Source: Phytophthora sp. 'mugwort'
Lineage: Eukaryota > Oomycota > Peronosporomycetes > Peronosporales > Peronosporaceae
Reading direction: 5' to 3'
NCBI GenBank assembly: GCA_033558025.1
Contig: JAUCEF010000007.1
Span: forward strand, 4,650,001 to 4,714,000
Length of the DNA: 64,000 bases
In this document: positions 41,901 to 51,000 of the stretch, one piece after another
Layout of the letters: each line of letters begins with the position of its first letter
Position numbering within the stretch: position 1 is the first letter of the stretch
Notes under the pieces: generated by a model
The model's input: the letters and a program-made list of their open reading frames with translations, nothing else
Told to the model about the DNA's origin: nothing
The model's database searches: none
Translations under genes and position numbers: made by a program

Positions 41901-43663
41901 TCATCGGCATCGCTCGTGTCATGCAGAGCCCGTTCAACGTATCGACGAAGCGCTTCCAGCTGCTTCTGCCTTGCACGGGCTTCTTCAGCAACCTCCGATT
42001 TTAAGTCACTTGCTGCTGCTTCCAAGTCTCCGAGGTGGCTCTCTAAAACGTCAAATTGTTCACGTAGACTACCGATCGTCACTGCGTCGCTCTTGTGTTT
42101 GGCAACATGTTCCTCCAGCTGAGTCGCCAACCTCTTGAGTTGATCTTGATACGCGTGCTTACGTTCCTTCCAATGTTCGTGGAAAAGCGCCAACTGCTGC
42201 TCCAATTCCCGTTGTTTCTCCAACAGTAGCGTGTTTTCGGCTTGCATGCGCTCGTTTTGCATCTGCAGCTCGCTGCTCGCGTTCTCGACCTTCTTGCGCT
42301 TCTCCCGTTCCTGTGTGTTCGTCTTCTGTAGTGTCTCCATGCCTTTCTCCATCCGTTTGACACAATCCGCGGCGGTTGTCTCGACAGATTCGCACTGTGC
42401 AGTCTTTTCGTCTGCAATTGCGGCGAATTGGGCGATCTCCCGCTTCGCATGCTTGAGCTTCGCACGACAATCGGCAGCGTCTTGTTCCAAGGCTGCGATA
42501 GTCTTCTTGTACAACTCCATCTCGTCCATACGACGTTGTTCTTGCTGACGAAGGTGCTTCGTGTTACGCTTCAAACGCTTCACTTCCAGTGTCAGATCCG
42601 CAATTTCTAGCTGTGACTCGGATTGCAACTGATCCCGCGCGTCTCGTCCGTCCTGTAGAGCGATTTGGAACTCGCGGAGCTCGGCTTGGGCCGCTGTGAG
42701 CCGCTTCTGAGTCATTTTAAGTTGGTGTGTTGTCTGTGCTGCCGTTGCTAGACTCGCATGGTCTCGCTGAACGGTGGCGTTCAGTTCGCAGACTTCCTCT
42801 CGCAACCGCTTGGCTTCCTGCTCCCGGATCTCGTCGCGTTCATCAAGAGCCTTGTTCCGCTCTCGTAGCGACCTCGTTTCTTGTCGAAAGCGATTGTTTT
42901 CCAATTGTAAACGACGGAGAAGTTCCAACTGACGACGCAGCGCGTCATTTGATGCTTCCTGTTGTTGCATCTCTTCGAAGAACTTCACAGGACGGACGCC
43001 AGTGCCAAGCTCTGTATGTGTTGAACCGTCTCGCTGGTGATGAACTTGGGCTCGAGCTTTCTCCTTGATGCGACGAAGTAGATTTTGAGCTTGACTGTCG
43101 TCGTCATCGTTCGTGTCGTCTTGAGGGAATGACGGATGATGACGCGTGTGGTTTTCAAGGCGTGTGAAGTGAGTCCTCTGATGGGAAACTGAACCGCTTT
43201 TCGAGCAGAACTTGGTCGTGGCAGCATCCTCAAATTTCCTGCTTGGTTGTCTGTCGAGACGCTCTTGATCATCGCTTGACTGCGGTGAATTGCTGCCGTT
43301 TGAAAATGGACAAGATTCGACTCGAAAATTTTCAAACAGTTTTCGCTGACGAGCGTAATGCGCTTGCTGCTGCTTCAGGTTGTGCTGCAGTCGCGTCTCC
43401 ATGCGCTTGGCGTCTCGATCGACGTGTCCACGTCGTGCTCGAGCTTGTAATTCAAGCGGAGAGGAGTCGTCTTCGTCCTTACTCTTCTGTTCGTCCTCGT
43501 GGGGTCCAACGTGATCGTCTTGTGTGCCATCCTGTGATAAATCGTCCAGTCGGAGCATCAGCTCGGGCGTGGACTCCACCATCATCTGTGCGTCAGATTC
43601 AGAAGGAGTATCAACTGTATCTAGCGTCAGGTCATGCGCACTCCCGCGCGACACGTCGCCCAT
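38948..43663 (-). CDS. CCDC171: Large coiled-coil protein, CCDC171-like, 1571 aa
   Basis: This is one uninterrupted frame with an acidic N-terminus (MGDVSRGSAHDLTLDTVDTP). Long heptad-rich coiled coils cover about residues 200-880 and 1170-1370. A conserved globular-looking middle (about 880-1040) contains QVSDLLAQKRYLVREN and RRRVFRRVVITVFAINRFQH. The coil, then QRDFL/QKRYL-like helix, EEK-rich linker and R-FRK-VI-V-A-NR pattern matches my memory of animal CCDC171, as does the later VTFIRQRILALGKRVEDLHY. The C-terminus is Ser-rich with a helix TAVHDYMDRIDNKLNKMYG. The function of the family is poorly known. The start is the first ATG of the frame, 43663. Confidence in the gene is high and in the family name moderate. 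Confidence 0.85.
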   Translation of the reverse strand: MGDVSRGSAHDLTLDTVDTPSESDAQMMVESTPELMLRLDDLSQDGTQDDHVGPHEDEQKSKDEDDSSPLELQARARRGHVDRDAKRMETRLQHNLKQQQAHYARQRKLFENFRVESCPFSNGSNSPQSSDDQERLDRQPSRKFEDAATTKFCSKSGSVSHQRTHFTRLENHTRHHPSFPQDDTNDDDDSQAQNLLRRIKEKARAQVHHQRDGSTHTELGTGVRPVKFFEEMQQQEASNDALRRQLELLRRLQLENNRFRQETRSLRERNKALDERDEIREQEAKRLREEVCELNATVQRDHASLATAAQTTHQLKMTQKRLTAAQAELREFQIALQDGRDARDQLQSESQLEIADLTLEVKRLKRNTKHLRQQEQRRMDEMELYKKTIAALEQDAADCRAKLKHAKREIAQFAAIADEKTAQCESVETTAADCVKRMEKGMETLQKTNTQEREKRKKVENASSELQMQNERMQAENTLLLEKQRELEQQLALFHEHWKERKHAYQDQLKRLATQLEEHVAKHKSDAVTIGSLREQFDVLESHLGDLEAAASDLKSEVAEEARARQKQLEALRRYVERALHDTSDADDTALADQVDFGRSRREEVWQVVPELEVVQAALSALRNETMNVVHELQRARHLVRQQGSKLALAVERTTEFEQLRAEDAAKLNEIREQRKLAEQAREIVMNEKLEVLKWSERNCEKSEALTAELTKCGQLVLRVRKELHDALDSEESRDELSAEPLGQSVCALKKQVDALVSRRDHWRAESEKQAHDVTELQSQVQSLKREMEAKLDEFKQTVKEVERVHNKNAQEQKLHFEQCLADVENERKSLELKLQEESAKLAEEEKNNEKLQHAVKTFEEDLPVFATILHIFVLVVQPLILQVSDLLAQKRYLVRENAEFAQAHEQIECIGEVLKEMIPAAAKEEKGKERQRRRVFRRVVITVFAINRFQHFASHATDAHDQSLYGYSASLKGVKSRKRACTFSSQATVIKVLPPIQTLSSLSLRPLLERLKKMEITEKVADLMALNSTMSDQIPSYLGNLILKVVIAINPASKEILVANTNGMFHCQALLGRRRRSIRKRGVQHEDRMSESVFEDGVPTVTFIRQRILALGKRVEDLHYQRNSLQKENYEFQFQLDRQATSLKDMEVLLKKTEELQYEMATLRSHSGQELERAQQEQQAKKQEMQAKEDKLIDAQAKIETLQAENSEAESRIMTMEAEKVALRRELDQLKSNSMEEEEKSDKSKAAARRQEEEVRSLKQAVKKAHELYQKVSMQLEQEVQEKSTLQTMMLHLRRQQEKAERELREEKIRELETSFNDDKESDREELNEECYIKPRMLRSSWETQTCDTKAASPTTKSMRKATFAPVITTNEQDKRDQMLMNATSRRQKCDHSVSVISDQRECVSPSSSSVSPLPSQLRSKKSRSSEEDDTFRSEWQQLRVSRALSDTLCPAREVQFQSDVNELRESSAAKSPGSSANLSWESAASDKSRRRLEVDKVNTAVHDYMDRIDNKLNKMYGIPPSSAIQRSSVRHGASDKIYDNEMVWETGLGILKDEIRVQQYHSDVESYDD

Positions 43664-43982
43664 TGACGCGAAGGCGACGAGTTTTTAAGCTGACCTGGTT
43701 AAGTAGTTTCGGAGGTGCCGGCAGTTGGCACCTCCCGCCTCTTCAGCGTCTTCGCGTGTCACCAATGTCTTAACCGATGTTGCAACCGACGCAGAAAGAG
43801 AAACTACAGCACAAGAGCAGCAGGAAATGGTGCAGCCTGTTCAGAAGCTCGATATGTATTGTTTAGGGCGGAGTAGCAGCAGGGTCGATCCACTTGAACG
43901 TTAGACACCACCCACCGACTCCGATATTTCGTCTACAAATGGACGCACTAGCGCAGAGTGGATGCAGATCAAGAGCGCGCAA
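43664..43982. other. Short intergenic gap
   Basis: 319 bp between two minus-strand genes. It holds the 3' end of the Pho88-ankyrin gene region and the promoter of the coiled-coil gene. No motif is recognised. Confidence 0.5.
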
Positions 43983-45113
43983 CTAGTCGACGTCTTCTAC
44001 CGACGAGGCGCCGGCCTTTCGCTGGCGTAGCGTTGACTCTTCCTCGCTAGCTCCTGTCTTGGCGAAGCAGGCCAAAATGTCGACCACTTCGGCGTTCTCC
44101 TCGCCCTTGGCAACCTCAGCGGCCGTCCGGCCATCGGACGCCTTGACCGCCAGCAGCTGCTCGCACTTGGAGGCCGAAATGCTGGAGAGCAGGGCCTCCG
44201 CAGCCTCCGGTCGGCCGTGGAACGCGCTCCAGTGCAGTGCGGTCCACCCGTCTCCGTCTACGGCAACCACGTCGGCTCCAGCGTCCACTACCTTCTTGAT
44301 AAAGTCGTCTGTGTCCACGGGCGAGCCGCAGGCCACCATAAGCGCGGTCCACTGATCCTCAACCGTCTTGGCGTTCACCTTGTTCTTCACGACGGTCCAG
44401 AGCGCGTCAAAGTCGGCATCGGCGCCGGCAGCCAGGGCGTTGGCGATGGCCTCCTCGGGCGTCAGGTCCGTCGCCTTTTCCTTCGCCGCTGAAGTGGAAG
44501 ACGTCACGGGTGCGGTCGCAGTCGAGGCGTCGGCGTTGGAGGCTGCAGCGGCGGCGGCGTCCTCAGCCGACTCGCCCTCAAGACGCTCGTTCCAGATGCG
44601 ACCGTTGCGGCGGCCCAGAATGTAGGCCTGTACGAGTGGGTTGTCCCAGAGGTTCATGGGCATCATGACGCTCTGGATCATGACAACGTGGTTGACGCCC
44701 ATCTTGAAGTGGATGAGCGACGAGATGCCTGCACCGATGAGCGTCTGCTTGATAAATTCCTTGGCCTTGGCCAGTTCGTGCGCCTCGTACGTCGTCTCCG
44801 TCAGATCTTCGTAGTTGGGCGACTGGTCGAAAGGCGACTTGACGCCCGGCACGAAGATCTTGCGCGTGTCGTGCTTGCGCTCGATGAGCTGCTTGAGGTA
44901 AAGTCCCACGAGCAGCGCCGTGACCTGGCACACCAGGAAGGCTGTGCGCGCGGCCAGGAGCGTCATCTCGTTCTCAAAGTCGATCTTGCCCATGAGGAAG
45001 ATCATGGGCAGCATGATGAGCATGCGCATGGGGCTCTGCTTGCTAGCCATCATACAGACGTGACCGGAGGAAGCGAAAACGGAGAGTGACGTGGCGATAG
45101 CAAGATGGCTCAT
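43983..45113 (-). CDS. PHO88: Pho88/Snd3-like ER protein fused to ankyrin repeats, 376 aa
   Basis: Residues about 25-190 match the Pho88/Snd3 family: hydrophobic segments MRMLIMLPMIFLMGKIDF and FLVCQVTALLVGLYLKQLI, then a cytosolic stretch and ISSLIHFKMGVNHVVMIQSV with MNLWDNPLVQAYILGR at the end. In yeast, Snd3/Pho88 is an ER membrane protein of the SRP-independent targeting route. After an Ala-rich linker (AAAAAASNADAS) residues about 240-355 form ankyrin-type repeats: DQWTALMVACGSPVDTDDFI, DGDGWTALHWSAFHGRPEAA, KASDGRTAAEVAKGEENAEV. An ankyrin fusion is not part of the yeast protein. An N-terminal hydrophobic stretch (LAIATSLSVFASSGHVCMM) may act as a signal anchor. The next gene upstream ends only 62 bp away. 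Confidence 0.85.
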   Translation of the reverse strand: MSHLAIATSLSVFASSGHVCMMASKQSPMRMLIMLPMIFLMGKIDFENEMTLLAARTAFLVCQVTALLVGLYLKQLIERKHDTRKIFVPGVKSPFDQSPNYEDLTETTYEAHELAKAKEFIKQTLIGAGISSLIHFKMGVNHVVMIQSVMMPMNLWDNPLVQAYILGRRNGRIWNERLEGESAEDAAAAAASNADASTATAPVTSSTSAAKEKATDLTPEEAIANALAAGADADFDALWTVVKNKVNAKTVEDQWTALMVACGSPVDTDDFIKKVVDAGADVVAVDGDGWTALHWSAFHGRPEAAEALLSSISASKCEQLLAVKASDGRTAAEVAKGEENAEVVDILACFAKTGASEEESTLRQRKAGASSVEDVD

Positions 45114-45174
45114 AGTGAACAGTCATTGGAGGGGAAAATAACTAGAGGTTTGTATGTCTAGTCGTAAACGCGTT

Positions 45175-46173
45175 TTATTGGTGGAAAGTGGCACGCGGAC
45201 TGAGCAAAAAAGAAAGCGCGAGGCGGGCGTCGCGGCCGCTGCTCTCGTCGCGACCGAAGTGACCGCACGCGGAGATGTGGGCGTCTTGAAGCACGACAGC
45301 GACGTCCTCGTAGCTGCCCAGCAGTGGGCGCAGAGCCTCGACGAAGTTGAGCGACGGATCGCAGCGCACCATGCGACCCTGGGCGTCGAACTGTAGCCAG
45401 AGCGTCATTAATACATGGATCTGGTGGTTCAGTAGGCGACGGACGAGTGCTGAATGCCGGGGCTGTAGCAGGTGTGGAAACACGCTTCGGAACGTGGTGG
45501 ATGTGATGTCAAGCGACATGGTGAGCTCCACACAACATATCGGCTCGGAGTGGAGGCCGTGAGTCAGCAGCATGAAGCTGTTGGGATGCAGCGCCAACGA
45601 CCCGAAGAACGCCGTATAGCGTCGCCACCGTTCGAGAAATGAGTTCTGGCCCCACATCTCGCCGTGCCGAACGTCTGGGTGCATTGTCTGCTGAACGAAG
45701 CGAACCTGCTCTTGGGTCGGTGAGATGCACGGCAGCCATGGCGCGTGATATGTCGTTGCAAAGCCCGAGCGGAAGCAGTAAACGAAGCTTTGAGCTGTCT
45801 TCAGGGTGCTGATGCTGGGACACGCAGACTTTGGTGAAGATGACAATGAAGGGCAAAAAGTAGGGATTGACTCCGCGCTCTGAAGCTTGTGTAGTTCTTG
45901 TTGCATGCGCTGCACCTCGGACTGCAGTGTCGGGACCGATGCCTTGAGATCGCTTTCGTACTGGCGTTTCTTCTGGAGATACCGCGACTGTCTCGTGCGG
46001 GTTTGTACACGACGGCGTTCCAGCTTTTCTAAGTCGGTGCTGCTTTTGGTGGAGTTGCTGTCGATAGAGCTACTATCGATGATAGTTTCTACGAGTAGAG
46101 ACGAACGCAGAACTGTGAGTTGTTCAGCAGTTGCCTTGATGTAAGTCGCGAGTGCACGTGGAATGCACGCCAC
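45175..46173 (-). CDS. bZIP transcription factor, oomycete type, 332 aa
   Basis: A basic region RRRVQTRTRQSRYLQKKRQY at about residues 52-71 is followed by a leucine-zipper helix DLKASVPTLQSEVQRMQQEL. This places it in the bZIP family that is expanded in oomycetes. The Asn normally contacting DNA in the basic region is replaced, as in several oomycete bZIPs. The C-terminal 200 residues are a conserved-looking domain with FLERWRRYTAFFGSLALHPN and HQIHVLMTLWLQFDAQGRMV, of unknown function. The start at 46173 (MACIPRALATYIKATAEQL) is the first ATG of the frame. An upstream frame, MIFDELLHAHRSES at 46322, could be a spliced first exon, but no junction keeping the frame was found. Confidence 0.88.
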   Translation of the reverse strand: MACIPRALATYIKATAEQLTVLRSSLLVETIIDSSSIDSNSTKSSTDLEKLERRRVQTRTRQSRYLQKKRQYESDLKASVPTLQSEVQRMQQELHKLQSAESIPTFCPSLSSSPKSACPSISTLKTAQSFVYCFRSGFATTYHAPWLPCISPTQEQVRFVQQTMHPDVRHGEMWGQNSFLERWRRYTAFFGSLALHPNSFMLLTHGLHSEPICCVELTMSLDITSTTFRSVFPHLLQPRHSALVRRLLNHQIHVLMTLWLQFDAQGRMVRCDPSLNFVEALRPLLGSYEDVAVVLQDAHISACGHFGRDESSGRDARLALSFLLSPRATFHQ

Positions 46174-46764
46174 ACTGCATTCCTGCTGTTACCTTGATAA
46201 GGAAGTGCCGGCGTCATCATCAATAATTCTTTGGGCAACTCACGTGCTATCCTGTCGTCTTGTTGAGTTTTGGCCGTGTAAGACTCGCTTCGATGTGCGT
46301 GAAGAAGCTCGTCGAAGATCACAACACTGGACTGTACACAAGAAAAACGCTTCGAGTTGAATGTGGACGACTTTGCGCGCCGAAATCATCACGGTTCTGC
46401 ATCAACGGTAGCAAGGAGGTGTATATACTTGCAGCATAAAAAGCGAAATAATGTCGTCGTTGCCGTCAATAGCATAGCAACGACAATCTCGTGTTCGACC
46501 TCGCTGAATTGACTCACTCCACTGAGAAGCGACGTTGAGGCCTTGTAAAAAAGATGTCGCGTGTGGGCTTTTGTCGAACGGATACGAAATGAACATGCCG
46601 TCCTCGATGCAGCTGTGGCCCAGTCTGTGGGAAGGAGGCTATGCAATGGTGGTGAACTCGCTTACATAGTCAATTAATTATGCAGATGTGCACGTCATGA
46701 TGTACCGTAGAATGTGAACGGCTACATACCTGCTCGTATCGTCAGCAATAGCGACACTATCGAA
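46174..46764. other. Interval upstream of the bZIP gene
   Basis: It contains two short overlapping minus frames at 46389-46646; one reads GHSCIEDGMFISYPFDKSPH. They may be exons of an unrecognised gene, but no splice pattern could be fixed. Confidence 0.35.
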
Positions 46765-47701
46765 TTAATCATCTCGGGTGAGAAGCTGGTAAAGCTGGGC
46801 GATATCCATCGCTGATTGAGGAACGCGGTACTCAGCCTCATTCGGCGGCATAGGTGCTCTACATGCAAGAATTGATGTCGGTGATTGAACTTTTTCGTCT
46901 TAACAGCAAATACAGAAACGTTATATACTTACACGCCATCCAGAGCTTTGACGATCCAGTACAAGACTGCAGAGCTGTCTTTATACAGCGTATTTGGTGG
47001 CTGGACAACTTCCCTGTCGTAGTACGAAACCCAACTGTCAAGCATCACATGTTTGATCGTAGTTTTTCCAAACCTCACATGGGAACCTCCAGTCGATTCA
47101 CTTGCAGCGTCTCACTTAATGCCCGAGCCACGTGAATGTTTGCATTTGTATCTTTGGGGCTGGGAGGCTTTTCCGTTGACGAGGCAGCAGTCGTCAGCCA
47201 GGTGCGTCTCTCTTGCGGTTCGCAGCAGCAAGTTGGGACTCGCCGCAACTGTGCTTGAACGCGGTCAAGCTTGCTGTCAGCCTGCACACCCATCGTCTTA
47301 AGATCATCCACCGCTCCGTAAATCAATTGTAGATGCGTCTTCACGTCGTCGAAGCGCTCTGTGATGTAGTCGATGTGCTGCAGTGCCAGAGGGAACGCAA
47401 CCGGCTGCGGGAATTGGAGCAGCTCCTCTTTGATGACTTCAGCTTCCTCCGGGCAAAGTTTCTGCTGCAGCCAGCGCCACAGACGAGAGCCATCGTCGAG
47501 AAGGACCCTCTCGACATCTTCAGGGTGATGGCATCGACTTAAAATACTCTGCGCGGCGTCCACAGCGTAGACTTTGAACTCCGATGCGAGCTCTGCGCCC
47601 TTCAAGATCAGCGATGCGCTGAACATCTCCCAGTCGATGGGAGGGGATGGCACAGCCTCAGATGAAGCTACAGAAGGCATAAGGAAGTCTCGTGGCGGCA
47701 C
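46765..47701 (-). CDS. Hypothetical protein with one intron and an unresolved frame change
   Basis: The first frame starts at 47701 (MPPRDFLMPSVASSEAVPSP). It reads a helical, probably coiled-coil protein with VYAVDAAQSILSRCHHPEDV, RLWRWLQQKLCPEEAEVIKE and VDDLKTMGVQADSKLDRVQA, to a stop at 47075. About 10 codons before that stop, another frame opens and reads TTIKHVMLDSWVSYYDREVV and SSAVLYWIVKALDGV. It then crosses a well-formed intron (46859-46932, GTAAGT...TGTAG, 74 nt) into APMPPNEAEYRVPQSAMDI and AQLYQLLTRDD, ending at the stop 46765-46767. The sense of the downstream part argues it is real. Either a 2-nt shift is a disruption or a short splice was missed. I do not recognise the family. 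Confidence 0.55.
46859..46932 (-). other. Predicted 74-nt intron
   Basis: On the minus strand the donor is GTAAGT (46932-46927) and the acceptor TTCTTGCATGTAG. Joining the sides keeps the frame (DGV then APMPPNEAEY) and leads to a plausible C-terminus. The length is normal for oomycete introns. Confidence 0.65.
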
Positions 47702-48027
47702 GTCGTCAACGCAGGACTTGAGTGCGGAATGCGGAATGCGGAACGCAGCACAGAGTGAAGGTCACTTCAACTTCCCTCTTTGTAAGGAGCATGTTGAAGT
47801 GGGCTTTTGGGTTGACTCACGGGTTACGTCCTGGGAAAGTGCTACTGGTATTCCTTGAAGTTTACTGCTTCAAGAGGGACAAGGCTTACTTACCATTGAG
47901 GGAAATTGCTTCATACCAGCTTGAAGCAGACCGGGTAGTTTTTTTATTGTACTCGATTGAACTAAACTAACTCATAATTGCGTTTTTCTCTTGTTCTTGC
48001 GTTCGACGATTGCGTGCATTTTACGTC
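47702..48027. other. Intergenic gap
   Basis: 326 bp with a short gcggaat triplet repeat near 47722. No gene recognised. Confidence 0.5.
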
Positions 48028-51000
48028 TTACTCCATCTTGCTCACACGACGCACAAGCTGGACTCCGGCTAGAGCCTCGATGGCCATCACTACCGAACTT
48101 TCCACGTCGCTGCCAGGAGAAGCAGCGAGTGCGGCCTCCGGGTCGAGCTCGAACTCGAGGATCGTCACGCCCTCGCTCTCCATGTGCAGGCCGCACTTCT
48201 TGATCTCGACTTTACCGTTGCTCACTCCGGCGATCACGTCGCACACTTGCTTTAATAAATTATGGTTGGGCAAGCGGCGCTCACCGCCATCTTCGCCGCT
48301 GCAATGCTCCATCGCAGCCTCCACCTTGAGCGAAAACGTTGCTGTGGCTACTGCGTCGACAGAGACACCGGCCATCAAATGGTCTATGCCCGGCATCAGA
48401 TGAGCAGCAGCTGCAGCTCTTGCCATGTCCAAATTGCGGGGCGAGCGCACCACGTCCATGGCCTTCTGAGCAAGACTCGTCTCGTACATTATCTGTCCCC
48501 ATTGAACAACTTCATCAGCAGTTGGACGCGTGGTCGGATCGTGACTCAGCAGCTTGCAAAGCATGTCGACAATTTCAGGGCACCTCTTTGCCGCAAGGAG
48601 ATCGGCAGGGAACTTGCTGTCTCGGGCATCACGAAGAGTGATGTACCGCTCCATTGTTGTTCCAAAACGCTCATGACACAGCTCGAAGAGGATCATTCCC
48701 AGCGAGTAGATATCAGTCTTGGCATTGTACTTTTTGCCGGCAACTTGCTCGGGACTGGCGTACAGGTACGTGCCGACACCTGCAGTAACCTCGTTGCTCT
48801 CTGACATGTTGGACCACATCGATGTCGACAAAGGAGATTCTCGAAGCCCACTAGAACTTGTAGGACCCTGTTGGGGATCATCCAGCGTTGTCGATGCATT
48901 CAGATTGTTCACATTCGCAGCGTAGCGCGATAGACCGAAATCTCCCAGCTTGATCTCATCCCTCTCCACATCAGCAACGAAAATGTTTGCAGGTTTCAGA
49001 TCGCGATGAATCAGCCCGCAAGAATGCACATGTGCTAACGCACTAGCAATCTGCACAAAGATCTTCAGCATCCTTGCTAACTCCATCGGACGAGTTGGCA
49101 CAGCAAGGTAGTCGGCCAAGTTGCGGCCAGCACAGTATTGCATCTGAATGTACAGCCAATGGTCGCACTTCTCAGCTGCGTTAAATGAAGAATTTTCCTC
49201 GCTACCATGATCGCCCGGGGCGCGGGGCGAAGATAACCGAGAAGGTACATTTCTTGTGCGTGGCTTATTCTGCACGACCAAATCTTCTTCCTTCCAGCCA
49301 TTATCGACTTGGACACCAGAAGATGAGCCTCGGTCCCAATCAAATCCATCATCGTCGTTGTCGTCCGCCACGCTTCCGTTGCTGTAAAATGTCTCCAACT
49401 GCCGCTGGGTTCCTGAAAATTCGAGCTCCGAAATCGGGGCAAGCAAGTTACTTGTCGAGTAGTTATTCGCGTTCGCGAGGCCACCAAAAGAACTTGTTTC
49501 TGACGAAACAGAAGATGGTGCTGCAGAAGTTTCGTTGGCACCCTCTTCAACCTTCTCCAGCCACGCCTGATAGTACCGCACGATGTTGGGGTGGTCCAAC
49601 AAAGCCAGAATCTTAACCTCACGCAGGAACTTTTGCAAGGTCTTGGATGTCTGATTCTTCAGGTTCAATCCAACTCGCTTGATCGCATACTTGCGGCCAT
49701 CCAACCGGTTTTCAGCGAGCATAACTTGCCCGAAGCCACCCTTGCCGATCGCTGATAGTTCTTCAAACTCGTTCACGAAACGGCTTTGACACACAAACGG
49801 AAAGAGAACCTCTGCCTCGTTCGGAGAGGGACCAGAATCAGTTGAAGATGCCTCCGATGATTCTTGAATACTGGACTTTCCGTCGCTGGACTTTTCATCT
49901 GTGGTTTCGTCTTCGCGCATAGATCTCACGCCGTCACTGCCATTCGACTTGTTCATTGCGTGACTACAACTTTCGCTGTTGCTACAGCAACTTCCCGTTG
50001 TTGAATCTCCAGAAGAGCTTATCGATTTCGAACCGTTCAAAGTTGCTGCAGAGTCATCGCCTTCAACGAAGAGATCATCGTCCGAGTCTGCCAGCTCGAA
50101 CCGCTCATTGTCGAGCACACGATCGACGGCTGGTGCTAAGAGCTCATCATCGTCTTCGCTCACAGGCAGCATCTCCACTTCATAGATGTCTGAAACATCT
50201 TCTTCAGTCAAAGACTTATCCCCAGCGTAAGGGAGAGCAAACCTCTGTCTACCCGCAGCTGTAGGCCGTTGGCTGGAAATTCGGACTGCAGAAGACGACG
50301 ATGAGACGCCTCTGACAATCATGTCGGTGATGGACGAGGCTGAAGACGACGACGTTGCCGTGGTTGCGTTGGAATCTTCATCTGAATCACCTTTTAGAAG
50401 CTTCTGCTTTGCACCGACATAACTGCCATTTAGTAGGATCGCTGCAGCTTCATTGGCAGCAAAGCGAGAAAACTTCTCCATAAGCATAGATTCGGTCGCT
50501 GGGTCAATGTTGGCGCTGACTTCCGCTGACAAAACGTTCACAGGCTCACCATTCTCCAGCAGTGGCACCTGACCATCCACACCCACCGCGTTCATCATAA
50601 GTGAACGACTAATCACACTTGAAATAGTGATGTCATCCTCTCCTGGACGTTGGATCGTGAGTCGGTGAACATGAGACGTAAAAAACTGGCTCTGATCCAT
50701 AGTTTTGATAGCTGACTGCGCTAACGAAGCTGATAGTCCCTTGACGTAACAGCCCCAGGCAAGCAATAAACCACACGTCGATACCCCCAGCAACATGGCT
50801 CCAACGTGCGTGTACGTGATAAACACGCCTCGCTTGCCGTCGTTCACAATTGGCTCCCAGAAGATTCTCCGACGGCGGCGAGCGCTCATCTCTTCATGAA
50901 AATCGTGAACATCGTCAACTTGTCGCCCATGGAAAGTGGGCGAACCCTGTGAGGTCTGGCCACTGCTATGGTCCACCACACCGTCGTCTTTACTGGATTC

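Noticed and set aside
46089..46322. A spliced first exon for the bZIP gene
   Set aside because: A donor-like GTAACA exists, but joining it to any nearby AG gives a stop or the wrong phase; the internal Met at 46173 suffices.
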